Origin: Solirubrobacteraceae bacterium | Lineage (GTDB): Bacteria > Actinomycetota > Thermoleophilia > Solirubrobacterales > Solirubrobacteraceae | Assembly: GCA_025935735.1 (NCBI GenBank) | Contig: JAICUS010000105.1 | Span: forward strand, 1 to 13,393 | Reading direction: 5' to 3' | Length of the DNA: 13,393 bases | In this document: positions 6,198-12,320 of the stretch, in pieces | Numbering within the stretch: position 1 is the first letter of the stretch | Layout: the number at the start of each line of letters is the position of its first letter | Translations under genes and position numbers: made by a program | Notes under the pieces: generated by a model | Told to the model about the DNA's origin: nothing | The model's input: the letters and a program-made list of their open reading frames with translations, nothing else | The model's database searches: none

Positions 6198-7102
6198 GCC
6201 TGCACCTTCCGGTGCCCGGGGTACACACAGCCGTCGGTGCGCCGCGGCACCTTGCCCTGGCGGATGCGGATCACGGTCTGCTTGCCGATGTACCCGCGTT
6301 TGGTGATTCGCACCCGCAGCCACACGCCGGCGCGCAGGTTGCGCTCGAACGGGCGCAGGTGCGTGTGCGAGGCGCTCATCCGGAACCGGTTGCGCGGGCA
6401 GCTCGGGCCGCCGCAGGTCACGACGATCTTCACGCGGTGCGGCGCCTTGACGGTCAGGGAGGTGACCCGCGCGCCGGTCAGGCTGAGCCGGCCGCGGATC
6501 CGCACCACCGGGAACGGGCGCAGCAGCTTCGCCTTGCGCTTGGTCACCTGCAGGACCGCGCCGGCGCTCGGCACGGGCGCGGGCGGGGGGTTGAAGCTCG
6601 GGGCCGGTGTCGGGACCGGCGTGGGCGTCGCGGTCGGCGCGGGCGGCGGCGGCGGGGTCGGCGTGGGCTGCGGCGGAGGCGGCGAGGCGACCGGGCCGGC
6701 GGGCTGGCTGTACATGAAGTCGGACTGGCGGGCGTCGTCGTTGTAGGCCAGCAGGACCAGGAAGATGTACTGCGACCGGTCCGAGTTGGACAGCCGGTAC
6801 TGCGCCGTGTTGTCGGCCACCTCGCGGCAGCCGTTGTACGAGGAGGTCGAGGGGCAGCGGTACCACTGGTATTTGGCCTGGGTCCCGCGCGGGCCGGTCC
6901 AGGCGCCGCCGTGCCCGAAGAGCGTCTGGCCGACCTGGGCGGTGCCGCTGATCGAGGGCGCCTGGTAGACGTCCACGCGATCGCCGCCCCCGCGTTGCGC
7001 GGAGGCGCCCTTCGGCACCAGCAGCACGGCGGCCACGCCCACCGCGCAGGCCAGCGCCCCGGCTGCCCGGTATGCGCGCATCGCTCTGAAGATTGAAGCC
7101 AC
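6182..7102 (-). CDS. Secreted protein: Ig-like module, proline-rich linker, C-terminal beta module
   Basis: A 306-residue exported protein. It has a signal peptide (MASIFRAMRAYRAAGALACA..., cleavage probably after GASA near residue 35). An Ig-like/fibronectin-like module follows, APSISGTAQVGQTLFGHGG, then the YQWYRC segment and a central Cys pair (WYRC, NGCREV). A long Pro/Thr/Ala linker comes next (PPPPQPTPTPPPPPAPTATP). The C-terminal module starts VVRIRGRLSLTGARVT and has CGGPSC and a final cysteine pair (DGCVYP, VQAC). I associate both modules with surface proteins of Solirubrobacterales-like bacteria, from memory. GTG at 7102 is chosen because AGGAGG (7113-7108) lies 5 nt upstream and the signal peptide follows. 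An in-frame ATG at 7138 has no such site. First gene of the cassette. Confidence 0.8.
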   Translation of the reverse strand: MASIFRAMRAYRAAGALACAVGVAAVLLVPKGASAQRGGGDRVDVYQAPSISGTAQVGQTLFGHGGAWTGPRGTQAKYQWYRCPSTSSYNGCREVADNTAQYRLSNSDRSQYIFLVLLAYNDDARQSDFMYSQPAGPVASPPPPQPTPTPPPPPAPTATPTPVPTPAPSFNPPPAPVPSAGAVLQVTKRKAKLLRPFPVVRIRGRLSLTGARVTSLTVKAPHRVKIVVTCGGPSCPRNRFRMSASHTHLRPFERNLRAGVWLRVRITKRGYIGKQTVIRIRQGKVPRRTDGCVYPGHRKVQACPHG

Positions 7103-7107
7103 TCCCG

Positions 7108-7113
7108 CCTCCT
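7108..7113 (-). promoter_or_regulatory. Shine-Dalgarno AGGAGG deciding the GTG start at 7102
   Basis: A perfect AGGAGG, 5 nt before the GTG. It is one of the few strong ribosome binding sites in this window, where most starts seem leaderless or coupled. It argues against the in-frame ATG at 7138. Confidence 0.65.
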
Positions 7114-7136
7114 GCGGCTCGTCCCGTCCGGTTGAC

Positions 7137-7165
7137 ATGGTGGGCTTGAACCGGCCGATCGTCAA
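7137..7165 (-). promoter_or_regulatory. Possible promoter of the exported-protein cassette
   Basis: On the minus strand TTGACG (7165-7160) is followed by a 17-nt spacer and CACCAT (7142-7137). The -10 keeps only the A at position 2 and the T at position 6. Transcription would begin near 7130 and leave a leader of about 28 nt before the GTG at 7102, including its AGGAGG. The ATG at 7138 would lie inside the -10, which again favours the later start. Confidence 0.35.
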
Positions 7166-7215
7166 CTCGACCACTCGTCCAGGTCGGGCGCGGGCAGCGT
7201 ACACGGGCCGAGTCC

Positions 7216-7221
7216 TAGACT
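7216..7221 (+). promoter_or_regulatory. -10 box TAGACT of lysC, leaderless layout
   Basis: TAGACT is followed by exactly 7 nt and then the GTG start of lysC, the same distance as from the SRP RNA -10 box to its first base. Transcription would begin at or next to the start codon, so the mRNA would be leaderless. No -35 or Shine-Dalgarno site is seen. Confidence 0.5.
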
Positions 7222-7228
7222 CACCTGG

Positions 7229-8488
7229 GTGTCCGGCACCGTCGTGATGAAGTTCGGAGGGACCTCCGTCGCCGACGCCGAGCGGATCAAGCGCGCCGCG
7301 CGCCGGATCGTCGCGGCCCGCGAGCAGGGCCGCCGGGTCGTCGCCGTCCTCTCCGCGCGCGGGAAGACCACCGACGAGCTGATCGCGATGGCCGAGGAGG
7401 TGTCCACGACGCCGGATCCGCGCGAGCTGGACATGCTGCTGTCCACCGGCGAGCGGATCAGCTGCGCGCTGTGCGCGATGGCGATCAACGACCTCGGCCA
7501 CCGGGCGATCAGCCTCACCGGCTCGCAGGCCGGCATCGTCACGGACACCAGCCACACCAAGGCGCGCATCCTGGACGTGCGGGGCGACCGCATCCGCGCC
7601 GCGCTGGACGACAACCTGATCGTGCTCGTGGCCGGCTTCCAGGGCGTCTCCACCGCGCGGGACGTGACCACGCTCGGGCGCGGCGGGTCTGACACCACCG
7701 CGGTCGCCCTGGCCGCGGCCATGGACGCCGAGGTGTGCGAGATCTACACGGACGTCGCGGGCGTGTTCAGCGCCGACCCGCGGATCGTCCCGGACGCGCG
7801 CAAGCTGCCAATCGTCTCCTTCGAGGAGATGCTCGAGATGTCGGCGTCGGGCGCCGGCGTGCTGCAGCTGCGCTCGGTCGAGTACGCGCGCAACCACGCC
7901 GTGCGCATCCACTGCCGGTCCTCGTTCACGGAGGCGCCCGGCACCTTCGTGGTCGGAGAAGAGGAGACGATGGAACGCCCCCTGATCACCGCCGTCACGC
8001 ACTCGCGCGATGAGGCCCGCATGACGCTGCTCGGCGTCCCGGACCACCCGGGCGTGGCCGGCCGCATCTTCACCGCGCTGGCCGACGCCAACGTCAACGT
8101 CGACATGATCATCCAGGACGAGCCCGAGCACGACGGCGTCCAGGCGCATATGTCCTTCACCGTCCCGCGGGCCGACCTGCGGGTCGCCCAGCACGCGCTG
8201 CAGCCGGTGATCGACGAGTTCGGCATCCGCGTCTCCGAGGATCCCGAGATGGGCAAGGTGTCCGTGGTCGGCGCGGGGATGAAGTCGCACCCCGGCGTGG
8301 CCGCCAAGGTGTTCGCGACGCTCGGCGACCAGGGCATCAACATCGAGATGATCTCCACGTCGCCGATCAAGATCTCCTGCGTCGTGACCGCCGACGCGGT
8401 CGACCGGGCGGTGCGCGCGCTGCACGAGGCGTTCGAGCTCGGGGCCGACCAGGTCGAGGTGGAGCACCACTTCGGGGCTCCCGCATGA
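7229..8488 (+). CDS. lysC: Aspartate kinase, ACT-domain regulated
   Basis: Phosphorylates aspartate to 4-phospho-aspartate, the committed step toward lysine, threonine, methionine and diaminopimelate. 419 residues, close to the 421 of Corynebacterium glutamicum LysC alpha. The kinase domain starts with KFGGTSV (8-14) and contains STGERIS and LGRGGSDTTAVALA, with TDVAGVFSADPRI in the nucleotide-binding part. Two C-terminal ACT domains follow: one begins near MTLLGVPDHPGVAGRIF, the other near KVSVVGAGMKSHPGVAAKVF. They are the usual site of lysine/threonine feedback inhibition. The start is GTG at 7229; ATG at 7247 just before KFGGTSV is an alternative. A second product from an internal ATG at 7970 is likely (separate entry). 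The stop overlaps the asd start (ATGA). Confidence 0.97.
   Translation: MSGTVVMKFGGTSVADAERIKRAARRIVAAREQGRRVVAVLSARGKTTDELIAMAEEVSTTPDPRELDMLLSTGERISCALCAMAINDLGHRAISLTGSQAGIVTDTSHTKARILDVRGDRIRAALDDNLIVLVAGFQGVSTARDVTTLGRGGSDTTAVALAAAMDAEVCEIYTDVAGVFSADPRIVPDARKLPIVSFEEMLEMSASGAGVLQLRSVEYARNHAVRIHCRSSFTEAPGTFVVGEEETMERPLITAVTHSRDEARMTLLGVPDHPGVAGRIFTALADANVNVDMIIQDEPEHDGVQAHMSFTVPRADLRVAQHALQPVIDEFGIRVSEDPEMGKVSVVGAGMKSHPGVAAKVFATLGDQGINIEMISTSPIKISCVVTADAVDRAVRALHEAFELGADQVEVEHHFGAPA
7970..8488 (+). CDS. lysC: Probable LysC beta subunit from an in-frame internal start
   Basis: ATG at 7970 is in frame with lysC (residue 248) and is preceded by a purine-rich GGAGAAGAGGAGACG. GAGGAG ends 3 nt and GGAG ends 11 nt before the ATG. 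The product would be 172 residues: just the two ACT domains, starting MERPLITAVTHSRDEARMTL. Established knowledge: B. subtilis aspartokinase II and C. glutamicum LysC make an alpha2beta2 enzyme whose beta subunit comes from an in-frame internal start, and the C. glutamicum beta subunit is also 172 residues. Its use here is inference. It is not a separate gene. Confidence 0.6.
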   Translation: MERPLITAVTHSRDEARMTLLGVPDHPGVAGRIFTALADANVNVDMIIQDEPEHDGVQAHMSFTVPRADLRVAQHALQPVIDEFGIRVSEDPEMGKVSVVGAGMKSHPGVAAKVFATLGDQGINIEMISTSPIKISCVVTADAVDRAVRALHEAFELGADQVEVEHHFGAPA

Positions 8489-9507
8489 GCTACCGGGTCG
8501 CCGTCGTGGGCGCCACCGGCGCCGTGGGCACCGTGATGCGCGCCAAGCTGCGCGAGCGCGGCTTCCCGGCCGCCGAGGTCGTCCCGTTCGCGTCCGAGCG
8601 CTCCGTCGGCAAGGAGCTCGACGGCGTCGCCTGCCGGGCGCTCTCCGACGACACGATCCAGGGCTTCGACCTGGCGCTGTTCTCCGCCGGCGCGTCGACG
8701 TCCGGCGAATGGGCGCCGCGGTTCGTCGACGCCGGCGCGGTGGTGGTGGACAACTCCTCGAAATGGCGGCGCGAACCCGACGTCCCGCTCGTCGTCTCGG
8801 AGGTCAACCCGGACGCGCTGGAGGGCCACAGGGGCCTGATCGCCAACCCGAACTGCTCGACGATGCAGCTGATGGTGGCGCTGAAGCCGATCCACGACGC
8901 CGCGGGCATCGACCGGCTGATCGTCTCCACCTACCAGTCGGTGTCGGGCACGGGCGTGCGCGCGGTCCAGGAGCTCGAGGACCAGACGCACCGCGTGCTG
9001 CACGAGCAGCCGATGCTTCCGCCCGAGGTCTATCCGCACCCGATCGCGTTCAACGTCCTGGGCGGCGCCGGCAACTTCGCCGCCGGCGACGACCACACCG
9101 ACGAGGAGCGCAAGCTGATGTTCGAGACGCGCAAGATCCTCGGCGACGAGGACATCCGCATCGCGGTCACGTGCGCGCGGGTGCCGGTGCGCAGCTGCCA
9201 CTCGGAGTCGGTGAGCCTGGAGACCCGCGAGGACCTCTCGGTGGAGCGGGCCCGCGAGCTGCTGACGAACGCCCCCGGGCTCGAGGTGGTCGACGACCCC
9301 GCCCGGCACGCCTATCCGACCGCGCTGGCGAGCGCCGGCCTCGACGAGGTGTTCGTCGGCCGCCTGCGCCGCGACCCCAGCCACCCGCGCGGCCTGCAGA
9401 TGTGGGTCGTGAGCGACAACCTGCTCAAGGGCGCGGCCACCAACGCCGTGCAGATCGCCGAGGTCCTCCACGCGCGCGGGCTGATCCGCGTCCCGTCCGC
9501 GGTCTGA
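8485..9507 (+). CDS. asd: Aspartate-semialdehyde dehydrogenase
   Basis: Reduces aspartyl phosphate, the LysC product, to aspartate semialdehyde with NADPH. 340 residues, normal for the family. The N-terminal NADP-binding motif is VVGATGAVG (7-15). The catalytic cysteine is C124 in NPNCSTMQL; conserved STYQSVSGTG follows. The catalytic histidine is H239 in RVPVRSCHSES. The ATG shares ATGA with the lysC stop, so the two are translationally coupled in one operon, as in other actinobacteria. The stop is followed after 3 nt by a hairpin. Confidence 0.97.
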   Translation: MSYRVAVVGATGAVGTVMRAKLRERGFPAAEVVPFASERSVGKELDGVACRALSDDTIQGFDLALFSAGASTSGEWAPRFVDAGAVVVDNSSKWRREPDVPLVVSEVNPDALEGHRGLIANPNCSTMQLMVALKPIHDAAGIDRLIVSTYQSVSGTGVRAVQELEDQTHRVLHEQPMLPPEVYPHPIAFNVLGGAGNFAAGDDHTDEERKLMFETRKILGDEDIRIAVTCARVPVRSCHSESVSLETREDLSVERARELLTNAPGLEVVDDPARHAYPTALASAGLDEVFVGRLRRDPSHPRGLQMWVVSDNLLKGAATNAVQIAEVLHARGLIRVPSAV

Positions 9508-9510
9508 GTT

Positions 9511-9532
9511 TTCCCGGGCGCGGCACCGGGAA
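9511..9532 (+). terminator. Hairpin just after asd, no T-run
   Basis: TTCCCGG (9511-9517) pairs with CCGGGAA (9526-9532) around an 8-nt loop, 3 nt after the asd stop. No T-run follows. It may be a weak terminator or a 3'-end stabiliser. Confidence 0.4.
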
Positions 9533-9588
9533 CCACACCTCCGCAGACTTCCTCCACACAGGACGGAACGGGGTACGACACACTGACA

Positions 9589-9612
9589 GGGAGGGCCTCC
9601 GGGCCCTCCCTT
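9589..9612 (+). terminator. Strong hairpin with UNCG-type tetraloop
   Basis: A perfect 9-bp stem, GGGAGGGCC with GGCCCTCCC, closes a TCCG loop. C(UCCG)G is of the extra-stable UNCG class. Only TT then CGTCAT follows, so the U-tract is minimal. It lies between asd and the membrane-protein gene at 9638, and is probably a terminator for lysC-asd. Confidence 0.6.
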
Positions 9613-9637
9613 CGTCATCTGTGGGTAGGGACCGGCC

Positions 9638-10327
9638 ATGCGCCTCTATCCCGCCGCGCCCCGCAAGCGGGCCGCCACCGTCGCCGGCGACCTCGCCGTG
9701 GTCCTGCTGCTGTGCCTGTTCGCCTGGCTGGGCGTCAAGGTGCACGACGAGATCGACAGCCTGGCGAGCATCGGGCGCAGCATCGAGGACTCGGGGCGGG
9801 GGATCTCGGCGAGCGCGCGGGACGCCACGGGCGCGGTGCGCGGCGGCCTGGAGGACGCGGCCGGCGCGGTGCAGAGCGTGCCGCTGGTGGGCGGGCAGAT
9901 CGCCGGCGCGCTGCGCGACGCCGGCCGCAGCGCGACCCGGCCGGTGAACAGCGCCGCGGACGCGCAGGCGCGGCGGCTGATCGCCGCCGGCCGCAAGCAG
10001 GAGCGCGAGACCCATCAGCTGGCCGCCCTCGCCGGCTGGCTGACGTTCCTGGTGCCGGCGGTGCTCCTGCTCACCCGGGCGCTGCCGCCCCGGGTGGCCC
10101 GGGCCCGGCGCCTGACCGCGGCCGAGCGCGCGCTGCGCGGCGGTCCGCCGGAGATCCTGGCCGCCCGCGCGGCCTACAACCTCCCGTACCCCGCGCTCCT
10201 GCGCCACACCGCCGACCCGTTCGGCGACCTGGCGGCGCGGCGCCACGCCGCCCTGCTGGAAGCGCTCGCCGAGGACGCGGGCGCGGCTACGCGGCGCTCG
10301 CCACCACCGACGTCGACCAGTCGATGA
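9638..10327 (+). CDS. Two-TM membrane protein of unknown function
   Basis: A 229-residue protein I cannot assign. TM1 is about residues 14-34 (VAGDLAVVLLLCLFAWLGV) and TM2 about 130-148 (ALAGWLTFLVPAVLLL). Between them lies a roughly 95-residue Ala/Gly/Asp-rich helical-looking region (EDSGRGISASARDATGAVRG, then SVPLVGGQIAGALRDAGR), presumably outside the cytoplasm. After TM2 comes an Arg/Ala-rich cytosolic tail with ERALRGGPPEILAARAAYNL. ATG at 9638 has only a weak AGGG about 8 nt upstream. The last 41 bp overlap the 3' end of the convergent CCG-domain gene, so the very C terminus (ATRRSPPPTSTSR) is antisense to conserved-operon sequence. Coding-like composition supports a real gene. Confidence 0.75.
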   Translation: MRLYPAAPRKRAATVAGDLAVVLLLCLFAWLGVKVHDEIDSLASIGRSIEDSGRGISASARDATGAVRGGLEDAAGAVQSVPLVGGQIAGALRDAGRSATRPVNSAADAQARRLIAAGRKQERETHQLAALAGWLTFLVPAVLLLTRALPPRVARARRLTAAERALRGGPPEILAARAAYNLPYPALLRHTADPFGDLAARRHAALLEALAEDAGAATRRSPPPTSTSR

Positions 10328-11195
10328 CCGCCGTCGGCTTGACCACGTGCTTGCCCATGCCCAGCTCCTTCGGGTCCAGGCCGAAGGCCAAGCCGACGAG
10401 CTGGGGGAGGTGCAGGATCGGCAGCCCGAGCGGGCGGCCGACCACGCCGGAGGCCAGCGGCTGCTGGAGGTCCAGGTTGAGGTGGCACAGCGGGCAGGGC
10501 GTCACCAGGCAGTCCGCGTCGGCGTCGAGCGCGTCGCCGATGTGGCGGCCCGCCTGCTTCAAGGACGCTTCCTTGTTCATGGTGATGATCGGGAAGCCGC
10601 AGCACTTGTACTGGCCCGCGTAGTCGACCACCGTGCCGCCCAGCGCCTCGATGAGCAGGTGCAGGTAGGTGTCGCGCGGGGTCTCGCGGTCGATCCCCAG
10701 CCGGTCGGTCGGGCGCACGATGTAGCAGCCGTAGAACGGGCCGACGCGCAGGTTCTCCAGCGGCCGCTTCACCTTCGCGCGGATCGCGTCCAGGCCGATC
10801 TCCTCCACCATCAGCCAGAGGAAGTGCTTGTTGACGATCCCGCGCCGGTAGCTCAGCCCCTCCGCCGACAGCGTCTCGTTGACGTGCTCGCGGTAGGGCG
10901 TGTTCGCGTCCAGTCGCTCCTGGCACTCGTTCTGCGCGCCCTGGCAGGTGGAGCAGATGTTCATCATCAGGTCCGCGCCGCCCTCGATCTCCCTCTGGGC
11001 GAGCGCGAACGTGCGCGCGTTCAGGGTGTCCGCGAGCTCCTGGTTGTGCTCGGCGATCACGCCGGCGCCGCAGCAGGCGGCGCGGTCGAGCTCCACGAGC
11101 TCGATGTCCAGCAGCGGCGCGACCTTGGCCATCGAGCCGTGCAGCTCCGGGGTGAAGCCGCGGCTCACGCAGCCGGGCCAGTACGCGACCTTCAC
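10287..11195 (-). CDS. CCG-domain (HdrB/SdhE-like) subunit of succinate dehydrogenase/fumarate reductase
   Basis: A 302-residue protein with two cysteine-rich CCG domains, as in heterodisulfide reductase HdrB and the membrane-associated subunit of SdhABE-type enzymes. Domain 1: C9, C41-C42 (ACCGAG), C81 and C84 (CSTC). Domain 2: C157, C198-C199 (KCCGFP), C234 and C237 (CPLC). Each set can hold an iron-sulfur cluster, probably the non-cubane [4Fe-4S] type known from HdrB. I see no TM helices, so attachment to the membrane would be peripheral, and electrons would pass from SdhB to a quinone or another acceptor here. GTG at 11195 overlaps the sdhB stop (GTGA). GAGGAG about 9 nt upstream lies inside sdhB. 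Family call is strong; the physiological acceptor is not known. Confidence 0.92.
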   Translation of the reverse strand: MKVAYWPGCVSRGFTPELHGSMAKVAPLLDIELVELDRAACCGAGVIAEHNQELADTLNARTFALAQREIEGGADLMMNICSTCQGAQNECQERLDANTPYREHVNETLSAEGLSYRRGIVNKHFLWLMVEEIGLDAIRAKVKRPLENLRVGPFYGCYIVRPTDRLGIDRETPRDTYLHLLIEALGGTVVDYAGQYKCCGFPIITMNKEASLKQAGRHIGDALDADADCLVTPCPLCHLNLDLQQPLASGVVGRPLGLPILHLPQLVGLAFGLDPKELGMGKHVVKPTAVIDWSTSVVASAA

Positions 11196-12304
11196 TGGTT
11201 CGGGCTCCTCTCTTCCGGCAGGTGGCTGCCGGCGGCGTCGGCATGGGCCTGCTCGCCCGTGGTCTCGGCCTCGTCGTCCTCGTAGCCGGTGACGTAGAGG
11301 TTGAGCTCCAGGCGCGTCTCGCGGTCGTGCACGTCGCGGAAGATCCGCTTGACCTCCTTGGGCGCCTTGTGCTTGTGCAGCAGGGCGCCCGCGGGCGTGA
11401 CCTTCCCGCGCCGCACCGCCTTCAGGATCACCGGCAGCGAGCTCATCAGCTCCGGCACCGCGCGCGGGTGGAACTTGCCGCCGTAGGAGTCGGGCAGCAG
11501 GTCGGCCTCGTGCAGCAGCCCGTTGCGCTCGATGTTGCGCACGAACGCCATCTCGTGCCGGTGGCCGTTGTTGCGGTCGTCGATGCCGTACTCGGCGCCG
11601 GCGATCCGGCGCAGCCGCATGATCTGGCTCATCGGCGCGACGCCCTTCGGGCAGGCCTCGATGCAGTTGAAGCAGTGCGTGCAGTCGTAGATCCCGTGCG
11701 GGTCCTCGGCCAGGCTGCGCAGCCGCTGCTCGTGCTGGCCGTCGCGCGGGTCGCCCACGAAGCGGTAGGCCTTGGCTAGGGCGGCGGGGCCCACGAACAG
11801 CGGGTCGACCTCCATCGACAGGCAGTCCGACACGCAGGCGCCGCACTGGATGCAGGCCATCGACTGCGTGACGTCGATCATCGCCTCGGGCGGCACGATG
11901 TACTCGCGCTCCGGCGGTGGGCCGTCGGGCAGCAGCCACGGCGTGACCCGGTGGACCTTCTTCCAGTGGACCTCGTCCATGTCGACGATCAGGTCCTTGA
12001 GCACCGGCATGTTGCCCATCGGCTCGACGACGATGGCGCCGCCGGTCGCGGTCTCGAGCGCCTTGTCGAGGTGGGTGTGGCAGGCCAGGGTCGGCTTGCC
12101 GTTGATCCGCACCCCGCAGGACCCGCAGATCGCCGCCCGGCAGGAGCAGCGGATGCCGATCGAGCCGTCCTGGCGGTCCCGGGCCTGGAGGATGCCGTCG
12201 AGCACCGAGCGGTGCCCGTCGAGGTCGGCGGTGAAGTCCTCCCAGTGGGCGGCCTCGCCGGATTCCGGGGAGTAGCGGCGGATGCGCAGCGTGTACTCGG
12301 GCAT
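11192..12304 (-). CDS. sdhB: Succinate dehydrogenase/fumarate reductase iron-sulfur subunit, extended
   Basis: The electron-transfer subunit between the flavoprotein SdhA and the CCG subunit. The N-terminal [2Fe-2S] ferredoxin domain has C55, C60, C63 and C75 (RCSCRAAICGSCGV...LACHTH). The second domain has C151, C154, C157 and C161 (CIQCGACVSDC) and C208, C211, C214 and C218 (CTHCFNCIEACPKG). Compared with E. coli SdhB, C211 is an extra cysteine where the [3Fe-4S] cluster site has a non-cysteine, so that centre could be [4Fe-4S]. At 370 residues it is about 130 longer than the usual 230-260. The extra C-terminal part (from about 225) carries no further cysteines and ends in an acidic, low-complexity tail. 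ATG at 12304 has GGAGAG about 5 nt upstream. It lies 16 bp after sdhA. Confidence 0.95.
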   Translation of the reverse strand: MPEYTLRIRRYSPESGEAAHWEDFTADLDGHRSVLDGILQARDRQDGSIGIRCSCRAAICGSCGVRINGKPTLACHTHLDKALETATGGAIVVEPMGNMPVLKDLIVDMDEVHWKKVHRVTPWLLPDGPPPEREYIVPPEAMIDVTQSMACIQCGACVSDCLSMEVDPLFVGPAALAKAYRFVGDPRDGQHEQRLRSLAEDPHGIYDCTHCFNCIEACPKGVAPMSQIMRLRRIAGAEYGIDDRNNGHRHEMAFVRNIERNGLLHEADLLPDSYGGKFHPRAVPELMSSLPVILKAVRRGKVTPAGALLHKHKAPKEVKRIFRDVHDRETRLELNLYVTGYEDDEAETTGEQAHADAAGSHLPEERSPNQ

Positions 12305-12320
12305 CGACTCTCTCCAGACC

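Noticed and set aside
7132..7137. TTGACA as a plus-strand -35 box for lysC
   Set aside because: The positions 16-18 nt downstream (around 7154-7161) read CCGATC-like sequence, not a -10, and it is too far from TAGACT at 7216.
7103..7228. Lysine riboswitch before lysC
   Set aside because: The gap is only about 126 bp, holds no recognisable lysine-aptamer motifs, and the -10 box sits 7 nt from the start codon, leaving no leader.
7744..9639. Long minus-strand open frame antisense to lysC and asd
   Set aside because: The translation is His/Arg/Ala-rich without domains, and the plus strand carries two certain enzymes. It is a product of high GC.
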